Origin: Spisula solida
Taxonomy: Eukaryota > Mollusca > Bivalvia > Venerida > Mactridae
Direction: 5' to 3'
Assembly (NCBI GenBank): GCA_947247005.1
Contig: OX365944.1
Span: forward strand, 24,651,501-24,715,500
Length of the DNA stretch: 64,000 nt
Of the stretch, positions 55,880-64,000 are shown piece by piece. The notes under the pieces are model-generated. The model was not told the DNA's origin, did no database searches, and was given only the letters and a program-made list of their open reading frames with translations. The position numbers were made by a program, and so were the translations under genes. Position 1 is the first letter of the stretch; every line of letters begins with the position of its first letter.

Positions 55880-56130
55880 ACACTAGACGGATACGCCAGT
55901 CTAAAAATAGCCGAGTTATGACTAGTACAACCACAATGCTTTGCGGGCGCTTAGGTACTCTTCGGCTGTTTCCGACCATTTCCATTTTATCGTTGATAAA
56001 ACAGGCTAAATTGGTGAAATAATTCAAGATGGCGGCGACTAGCGGCAAAAATAACGTCAACATGAAAATCTCTTCAAGTACCATACTAGTTCGCTGATCG
56101 CCTTATTTCTGTTCAAAATGGCGGCTCATA
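55880..56130 (-). promoter_or_regulatory. RNF216: Probable RNF216 promoter region with two ATGGCGGC boxes
   Basis: AAGATGGCGGC (56026-56036) and AAAATGGCGGC (56115-56125), 89 bp apart, are YY1-type core promoter boxes. CpGs are locally frequent (tttgcgggcgctt, cggcgactagcgg). The position, 0.9-1.1 kb upstream of the ATG with a repeat in between, implies a 5' non-coding exon. Direction is inferred from the gene. Confidence 0.45.
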
Positions 56131-57029
56131 TAGGAATTCAATGGGAATCAATGAAGTTACATTTCCATTGCACATATTCTTCAAAAATGGTACTTATAAT
56201 GAACCTAAGTCCTAACTTTAAAAGTGGCTTGCTAAGTTAAGTTTTACTTAAATGTTCACTAAATAAGGTTCTGTTATATATAAATACGTATATAAAATCT
56301 CTGACTTAATAAAATATTCTATTTAAACTAATTATCTAAATATTAAAGATTATTAAATTAAATATCATCAAATACCAATATTTGGTACGAACTGTTTTGA
56401 GAACGAATATATCAATCAATCGCAGACGCACCCAGTGCTGGACATTCGAGCAGTTATTAGTTACTTTTAAAACAACTACTGATACTCAATGAAAAAATTA
56501 TTTAAGATAATATATACCTTATTTGCCTCAAGTCTTCCAAAACCGTGCTTATTTAATAATTGTATCTTCTTTCGGTTTCATTTCCGCGGGAAGTACCCAA
56601 GACGGTCCAACGTCAAACTTGCACTTCGTGCAATTTACTCATCTACCAGAGTCCGGCGCGGAATTCAGGCACTGGAGCAATAATAAGTCTGACTATTCAT
56701 AGAATATGGACTAGATCTAAAATTGGCTGAATTTTGTAATAAAACCTTAAAATACCAGATAAGGTACCTCAGATGAGAACGCACCAGACATATGAATGTC
56801 TTCAAAAATTGCACAGGGAACATGCCCCCAACCACATGCGCATTTCTTTATAAAATCAATCAACATGCACGCGTTTAACATTGGATAGGTTATATTATAA
56901 CCTACTGCATTGCAATGAGCAACACCAACATCGATATCATAATGAAACAATGTAAAACCTGGTACGAATATGCTAAAAAAGAATCGTATATACTTTCTCC
57001 CAGGTAAAACAGAAACCACACAAGATATA
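56131..57029. other. Upstream intergenic, nothing recognised
   Basis: AT-rich; a plus-strand frame at 56489-56683 has no recognisable feature and could belong to a divergent transcript. Confidence 0.35.
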
Positions 57030-57620
57030 ACATGTACCTACATAGCAAAGCAGATTGGGACAGAATAAAAATGATTCGCCAAACTTGAAAAGGAAATTGC
57101 TACCAATAAAGATAACAACATAAAAGAACTTTTGGAACTAGCGTTCAAATCAGGCATCCACTGGACATCTAAGGCAAGCACATACTCTCCAAAATCAGTA
57201 AGAAAAGGAAACCCATGGTAAAAATGAAATCCCGCCTCTACAACCACGATAAGAACACAGGAATCTGGACCAACTTTAAACCTTTCCAACGAGAATGCAA
57301 GCAAGAATTCAAAAAAGCAGAAATCGAACACATGTATCAGAAAGAACATTAAAACAATTAAGGGACGAGCAAAAAACTCAAACCATAATTCTGGAGATAT
57401 GTCAAGTCTAGGACGAATTATACATATTCGTCCCAGAACAAGTAAAGATGGAAAGACAATGTCGGGAAACAACCACTTAAAAGAAAATGCCAACTTATCA
57501 GCAGCAACAGAGACACAGAAGAAATATCAGTAGATCAATTTAAATCAGTACATAATCGACATACAACACATTAGAGGGCAAAATCACCAATACCACCACT
57601 GAAAATCACTTGTACAGAAT
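57030..57620 (+). pseudogene. LINE relic, endonuclease-RT linker region
   Basis: Broken frames read DRIK..FAKLEKEIATNKDNN, FKSGIHWTSKASTYSP, then a segment like 'YWRYVKSR.N.YI' and 'VPEQVKMERQCRE', then DTEEISVDQFKS. This is the order of the linker between endonuclease and reverse transcriptase in non-LTR elements. Many stops and shifts; no catalytic RT motif in view. Confidence 0.6.
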
Positions 57621-57627
57621 ATGCATT

Positions 57628-57783
57628 GATACCCCGTAGCTCAATGGTTAGCACGCTTGCCGTCTAATCTGGCGACCCGGGTTCAAATCCGGGTAGGGGC
57701 ACACATATATGCCTGCCATATTTCAGCAGAAAGCTGACTGGCAAATAAAGGCTATGCTCGGCATTTAAAAAAAAAAAAAAAAG
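57628..57783 (+). mobile_element. tRNA-derived SINE with poly(A) tail
   Basis: The tRNA-like head (57630-57702) has A box TAGCTCAATGG and B box GGTTCAAATCC, followed by 64 bp of body and an A-run at 57767-57782. The acceptor stem does not pair properly and the T-stem is one base short, so it is a SINE head rather than a working tRNA gene. It is fused directly to the LINE relic. Confidence 0.75.
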
Positions 57784-60230
57784 AAGATAAGGTTAATATC
57801 ATTAGAATGTAACCTACATGTACATTAAATATTTTGAAAAGTTTACATTTTGCTATCCGGACATATATAAGTGGTCACCCAAAACATGCCTCTAACTACT
57901 AGTACCTGGAAAAATAGCTTATGCCGACGAGTCTATGAAACATATCCTGAAACTTTCCTGAAACGCCCTCGAACAAGTTTACATTTACATATAACAGTTG
58001 GCATTAAATTTATATCAGATCCGTTTCTCTATTTGAAGTTGTATACTAGTAAATGAGAATTTCTGAGAAAATATGTTTCCAGCACACCAGATAAGTTGAA
58101 TATTCCATAAACAGTAAATTTGCGATACGTTTGTAATGTGTATGTTCGACTACATTGCATATCGTTAAAATGTATATGGTGATTTAACACGTTTAGTTTT
58201 CTTCTCGGCAACATAAGTAACGACAAAGATCATATAGGCCTAAAGACAAATGGAATCATAATAGGTCATAAGGGTTTCTGTTTGTACCATACAACCATTA
58301 GCGTTATTCTTAATCCGACAGAGTAATGTAGGCCCATCAAAGCATACACATACTAGTTTATTATTTTTTGTCTAAAACTCGGGTTCGTGCATATTGAAAC
58401 TCTATAGACCACGGGATATTGTTTTATTGTCCCATTTGTTTTTCTTTGGGCAAGTCCTTTATAAAAATCGTCTCCTCAATTCCATAATGTTCCAACTCCT
58501 TTTTTGAAACAAATGAGTTTTTGGTATCGTTGGAAAGCGCTTGTCATGATCTATATATGGAACAGATTTAGAACTTTGTGACATTAAAGATTAGCAAAAA
58601 ATTTACAGTGCAATTTTGTTCTATCTCTAGATACTGATATATAGAGGTCAACATCTTTAAAGTAGATTTTCTCAAAATGAACTTTATAGACTTAGAACAT
58701 TCTGAAATTGAGGTGAGGAAATGTTGACGAAGAAAAACACGGGACCCTGGACGGATCGATCCCTGACGGAGATAGTTGGTGTAGATTCGGACTAACAACC
58801 TTACAAATAAGATTTGCCTTGATAAACATGTAGCTCAGGAAACTGCTAACCCAGCTCAGGACTCCATAGTGATGAAGTTTTCCAGTTAGCCGCGTTCATT
58901 TGGGACTACGCAAGGTTGGAGTCTAGAGCATAATGATATCGGCGACCTATCCGACATTGTCGAGACATTTTTAATGTCGGAGTGAGAAATTGGAATGTGA
59001 GGAGGAGCTGACTGTCTGTAGATTTCTTTCCGAGTCCTTGTTGGATATCACTCAGAATATAAGCTTGCCAAAGTGTTTTCATTACCTTGTTGTTTATGAC
59101 ACATTCATGTTCCAGTATGGTGAAGAAGAAGACGGGGTTATGTGTATGGACATGCAATCTGCAGACCCTTCTTGTATATCGGCATCACATTGGCTATCCT
59201 AGACTGCTGATTTTATTTAGCATCGCAGTCAACGTGAAAACAGTGCTTACATAATTTAAAGACGACTGTCAAATTACCTCTCGTGCGGTTCCAGACAAGT
59301 TTTAGTGAGGCACGAATTTCGTGATAACATGTCAACAACAGCAGGCCCGGATCCACCGGGGGACACAGGGGCCCGTGCCCCCCCCCCCAGTTGGCCTCGG
59401 AGTGACCCTTTTATACATCCCAAAAATGTTAAAATCCTTAAATTATTACCAATCGATCTGGCTAGGGATCGATATTTTGTGATAACAGCCTCTGTATATT
59501 ACATAAATTATAACGGAAGCGAGTGCAATAAATTGTGCCCCCTGTTGTTTATCCAGGCCCTAATTACTCCTGATCTGTATCAGTCCGACGCTCTAACAAA
59601 TGATTTTACAGCGCCTGGTGATAATGATTTAGGGGATCACTGGAGTTTGATTCAATGTTCTGGATTACCTGAACGTCGGGAACCAGACTATGATCAATGT
59701 TACTATAATGTGTGAACTGATCGATTTAACAATAGTGACAGGATAGAACTTAAATTACATTTCGAAATTTTCTTGTTGATAGATTTATTATTGATTAGGT
59801 AGCAATGCAATTTTAATAATTTCACGTGAGTTTTTAGAACATAAAAGCTACAAAAACGATTTTAATTCAAAATTGACAAAAATCATCGCAATGTGGGGGC
59901 ACATTTTTTTAAAGTCTAGCGTTGAATTTTAATATAAACAGATTTTAATAATGTGTCGTCATTATTTCGACAGCACATCCTTTCTCTTTGTTTGTGGCTA
60001 ACTTTGATCGTCGAGGTGGTACTAATTATTGTTTATGTCACGTTCACCTATAGTCTTAGCTTTTCATCAAGTAAAATTATCAATTTGCTTATTTTTTGCA
60101 CTTTTTTGCTAAAGTCATACAGACATTTGTATTTTTGATCCAGCAACGTTCTATAGAAATAAATGATGTAGATACATGTAAGTATCATCTGTGACAATGA
60201 TTGGAAGATAAGAAGGTCACATTTATGAAG
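57784..60230. other. No recognised gene; a few open frames
   Basis: Plus-strand frames at 58990-59202 and 59305-59715 and a minus-strand frame at 58906-59157 were read and match nothing I know. A C-rich end 'gcaggcccggatccaccggg' at about 59340 resembles transposon termini and lies in the 136-residue frame, which argues against that frame being a gene. Confidence 0.4.
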
Positions 60231-60237
60231 AACAGTC

Positions 60238-61260
60238 AATGTTCGGAATTACATACACAATTCGAGACCTGATCCCAATTCCGAACAAACGATATTTCAA
60301 GGGAGAATTAAATGTACTTGGAAATTGATAACAATTCATTAAAATACAAACCTTTCAAGTAATGTGACATTATAATTGCATGAAATTTTCAGTCTAGGCT
60401 ATAAACTATGTAACCAATGTTCATATTATATCCACATAACATTTGTAATACAACCGAGTAAATACTAATTGACAATACTTAATTGTCTCTTCATAAAAAA
60501 GGTTCTGATACTGTCGATCGATCGTGTAAACTGTTACTCCTTCTTGTGACTTGAGATGATCAATGAAAATATAGACCTAGGCTGTTGTAGTAGATACACT
60601 TAACATATTCAGGTTGGCTTTATAATAACACTACAGTAAACAAATCGTTTCATGTGTTAACTCTTTGATGTTTTGTGAGTCCTAAATTTTATGTTGACGC
60701 CCTTTGGGGTAGCAGATACTGGTAGCCAAAACTCATCACAGTATTCACTTACGCGTAGAGTTTCACAGGTAGCATAATATTATATAAGTGTAGTGCTTAT
60801 AAAGTATATGTGACTGATCGCAGCCCTAACCGGAGTCTGTTTGTTTAAAGGCAATTTCTACTAAGAAATACAAGACATATGACTACACAAATTGTTTGAC
60901 AAATTTGCAGTATGATTTTTATTTATTATTTAGGCTACTTAAACTCCTGTTTTTATGTTTATAACAAGGGAAGTACATGAACATAGATTCTCCTTTAATT
61001 ATTACGTACATGTATATTCTTGATGTATCATTTAGACATCGTAATTTAATAAAATGTGTCTATGTTCGGAATTAGGAACACCAATGTTCGGAATTACAAT
61101 CAATGTTCGGAATTAGGGACAGTTGGTTGCATTTTTGTAATGACGATTACGTCCTTCTTTATACACATTGAGTGTTCGGTAATGGACGAACGTGTAGCTT
61201 TTAAACACATCTTCTTAAAAGTTGTCTCCCTTCGATTGGAAGGGCTCCTTATTCCGAACA
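60238..61260. repeat. Left flank of the 61-63 kb array with 'ttcggaatta' words
   Basis: 'atgttcggaattac' or close variants recur near 60239, 61062, 61084, 61102 and 61169, and once in complement (aattccgaac) near 60279 and 61250. These words recur at the right flank (gtgttcggtaattg at 63600). Confidence 0.55.
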
Positions 61261-61284
61261 GCATAAAAAGTGGAAACAGCGAAA

Positions 61285-63572
61285 GTCTATACAGATTACG
61301 AATTGAGTGTCTATACAGATTTGAATGTCGTAAAACTGGTATAATGTCGTAAATTATATAGGTGTCTATACAGATTTGAATAATTACATATTTCCTGACA
61401 TACACGCATAAATTATTCATTTGGTGCCTATACAGATTTGGATTTTTCGGTATTACAAATCTGTATAGACACAAGTTCAAATCTGTATAGACTTTCGCCT
61501 TTTCAGACCAGTGTCTATACGGCTATACAGATTTGGATTTCCGGCAGTACAAATCTGTATGGACACGGGGTTCAAATCTGTATAGACTTTCGCTTTTTCG
61601 GACCAGTGTCTATACAAATTTGACCAAGTGTCTATACAGATTTGGTTTTTCAGCAGTACAAATCTGTATAGACACGGGGTTCAAATCTGTATAGACTTTC
61701 GCCTTTTCGGACCAGTGTCTATACAAATTTGACCAAGTGTCTATACAGATTTGGATTTTCGGCAGTACAAATCTGTATAGACAAGGGATTCAAAGCTGTA
61801 TATACTTTCGACTTTTCGGACCAGTGTCTATACAAATTTGACCAAGTGTCTATACAGATTTGGATTTTCGGCAGTACAAATCTGTATTGACAAGGGGTCC
61901 AAATCTGTATAGACTTTCGACTTTTCGGACCAGTGTCTATACAGATTTGACCAAGTGTCTATACAGATTTGATGTCTTGAAGTTGTGTCTATACAGATTT
62001 GGTGTCTGGTGTCTATACAGATTAGATGTTTGGTGTCTATACAGATTTGGCGCAAAGTGTCTATACAGATTTGGTGTCTATACAGATTTGGTGCCAAGTG
62101 TCTATACAGATTTGGTGTCTATACAGATTTGGTGTCTGGTGTCTATACAGATTTGGTGCCAAGTGTCTATGCAGATTTGGTGTCTATACAGATTTGGTGC
62201 CAAGTGTCTATACAGATTTGGTGTCTATACAGATTTGGTGCCAAGTGTCTATACATATTTGGTGTCTATACAGATTTGGTGCCTAGTGTCTATACAGATT
62301 TGGTGTCTGGTGGCTGGTGTCTATACAGATTTGGTGCCAAGTGTCTATACAGATTTGGTGTCTATACAGATTTGGTGCCAAGTGTCTATACAGATTTGGT
62401 GTCTATACAGATTTGGTGCCAAATGTCTATACATATTTGGTGTCTATACAGATTTGGTGCCTAGTGTCTATACAGATTTGGTGTCTATACAGATTTGGCG
62501 CATAGTGTCTATACACATTTGGTGTCTGGTGTCTATACAGAGTTGGCGCCTAGTGTCTATACAGATTTGGTGTCTGGTGTCTAGATACAGATTTGGTGTC
62601 TGGTGTCTATACAGATTTGGTGTCTGGTGTCTATACAGATTTGGTGTCTATACAGATTTGGTGTCTGGTGTCTATACAGATTTGGTGTCTATACAGATTT
62701 GGCGCATAGTGTCTATACATATTTGGTGTCGGTTGTCTATACAGATTTGGCGCCTAGTGTCTATACAGATTTGGTGTCTGGTGTCTAGATACAGATTTGG
62801 TGTCTGGTGTCTATACAGATTTGGTGCCTAGTGTCTATACATGCAGATTTGGTGTCTGCATGGTGTCTATACAGATTTGGTGCCTATTGTCTATACAGAT
62901 GTGATGTCTGGTGTCTATACAGATTTGGTGTCTTGAAGTTGTGTCTATACAGATTTGGTGCTTAGTGTCTATACATATTTGGTGTCTGGTGTCTATACAG
63001 ATTTGGTGTCTATACATATTTGGTGCCTAGTGTCTATACAGATTTGGTGTCTGACATTTATACAGATTTGGTGTCTTGAAGTTGTGTCTATACATATTTG
63101 CGAACATTGCGAACCCCCATCTATACATATTTAAGCCTTTCTAGGTAGCAATACTCAGTATATAGAACGAGCCAAATCTGTATAGACACCCAGTATATTT
63201 GTTTAGAAGCAACACTATTTAAATCTATATAGACTATATAGAATCCATTGCTTTTTAGAACTATACAGTACGAATCTGAAGAGACACCAAATATATACAG
63301 ACATCAAGTTTATTCATGAGCCTATACGCTTAGAATGTATTCAAACATGTATAGCAAACATCAAGAACAATTCAAATCTGTATAGATACCATTTTAAGTA
63401 TCCAGATACCTGTAAAAGCAAATGCGTTCAAATCTGTATAGACACATCTCTCCATTGGGCGAACGGCTGAAATCTATATCTCATCGAAAGACCGAACGTA
63501 AATTGGAACGTATCTGACGATTTTCGGCAGTTCAAATCTGTATAGACACAAGGTTCAAATCTGTATAGACTT
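61285..63572. repeat. Array of tgtctatacagatttg core in both orientations (2.3 kb)
   Basis: Three zones. (1) 61430-61970: four units of about 118 bp, each with forward and reverse cores separated by 'gattttcggcagtac', 'acggggttcaa' and 'tttcgccttttcggaccag'. (2) 61970-63090: dozens of forward cores at 19-31 bp spacing with spacers gtgccaag, gtgtctg, gcgcctag. (3) 63090-63572: scattered, mainly reverse cores. Frames up to 323 residues are repeat translations; the mixed spacings simply avoid stops. Confidence 0.95.
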
Positions 63573-63743
63573 TCGCCTTTTCGTAAAAAGTGGCTTAAGT
63601 GTTCGGTAATTGATGCACCCGCTCTAGTATGACAAATGACGTAACGGTGGAAAGAAAGTAGTTTGACGTCAACCTGTCTTGTTGTGCTTTAAATGGTAAA
63701 GCATTGGCGATGTTAGAATCGAAATAATAAATAGGAGTTGTGC

Positions 63744-63864
63744 TTTGTTGTGTTATAAAATATAAGCACTCGTTTGAATGCGTACATTAAATCACTCGTG
63801 CTACGCACTCGTGATTTAATTACTACGCATCCAAACACGTGCCTATATTTTATTACGCAACAAA
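63744..63864. mobile_element. Foldback MITE (121 bp)
   Basis: TTTGTTGTGTTATAAAATAT ... to the centre and back to ATATTTTATTACGCAACAAA. Arms of about 55 bp pair with few mismatches, including TTAAATCACTCGTG / CGTGATTTAA around a short loop. Confidence 0.85.
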
Positions 63865-63941
63865 ACATAGCTACGTATTCATTATTTCTTAAATCTTTTT
63901 TAAGATTAATAAATTTAACAAAAACATTTTTTTTATTTTTT

Positions 63942-63972
63942 TTACTCTTTATCAATGATACAGTTACCTGTG
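63942..63972. repeat. Single 31-bp terminal repeat of the 1131-1399 MITE family
   Basis: ttactctttatcaatgatac + agttacctgtg equals the right end of the element at 1131-1399 with one mismatch. No matching left end within the preceding 300 bp, so the element is either long or truncated. Confidence 0.7.
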
Positions 63973-64000
63973 TTGACACTTTAGGTGTAGACCATGAACT

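Noticed and set aside
57630..57702. Functional tRNA gene
   Set aside because: Acceptor stem does not pair, T-stem is short by one base, the anticodon loop is 9 nt, and body plus poly(A) follow: a SINE head.
61860..62831. 323-residue frame with IQIWCLVS repeats
   Set aside because: Translation of the tgtctatacagatttg array; parallel long frames exist in the other phases.
61285..63572. CRISPR-like array of repeat core and variable spacers
   Set aside because: Spacers are 3-15 bp, recur many times and belong to a few types; cores occur in both orientations; the host is a eukaryote and there are no cas genes.

Overview
The window looks like nuclear DNA of a bivalve mollusc. The basis is one vertebrate-like, intron-rich gene set among dense mollusc-type repeats: three pearl-like elements (GGGCCC palindrome at the start, direct repeats rich in 'gacctagttttt', GACG/ACGG microsatellite, terminal hairpin), two 'gagctgtcc...gagctaaaaa' repeats, tRNA-derived SINEs and many short inverted-repeat (MITE-like) elements. 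The species cannot be read from the sequence. There is no sign of bacterial, organellar or viral gene organisation.

Only one host gene is supported. It lies on the minus strand from the ATG at 54987 to the TGA at 19027, and is an RNF216 (TRIAD3) RBR-type E3 ubiquitin ligase. I assembled 24 coding exons by hand. Every junction has GT/AG sites and all intron phases are compatible, giving 4572 nt and 1523 codons plus stop. The C-terminal third (exons 11-23) is recognisably RNF216: a small UBA/CUE-like stretch, helical linker, RING1, IBR, RING2 with the predicted catalytic Cys1431, and a Cys/His-rich tail. The N-terminal two thirds are long and largely disordered: [12 protein letters not shown] repeats, possible SUMO-interacting motifs, a 1.65-kb Ser/Pro-rich exon with an 11-residue tandem repeat, and a zinc-finger-like C-x2-C motif split by an intron. 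A probable promoter with two ATGGCGGC (YY1-type) boxes lies near 55.9-56.1 kb.

Layout. 1-2 kb: degenerate satellites and a MITE. 1.9-7.4 kb: a pair of 0.52-0.55 kb inverted arms enclosing a mariner-type MITE, a SINE, a 58-bp satellite and a LINE scrap. 8.2-10.1 kb: a (TAGG)n block running into a 1.6-kb minisatellite. 11-19 kb: MITEs and pearl-like repeats. 19-55 kb: RNF216, whose introns hold most of the mobile DNA, including a 4.3-kb 47-bp minisatellite, a 31-bp minisatellite, a Ty3/gypsy fragment split by a MITE that itself holds a pearl-like insertion, and several foldback elements. 55-58 kb: promoter region, a LINE relic and a SINE with poly(A). 58-61 kb: no recognised gene. 61-63.6 kb: a large array built on the core tgtctatacagatttg in both orientations. 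63.7-64 kb: a foldback element and one terminal inverted repeat of the MITE family seen at 1.1 kb.

Most long open frames in the window are repeat artefacts, with no start or stop selection behind them. The 592-residue frame at 44099-45877 is genuine only in so far as it contains RNF216 exon 7.
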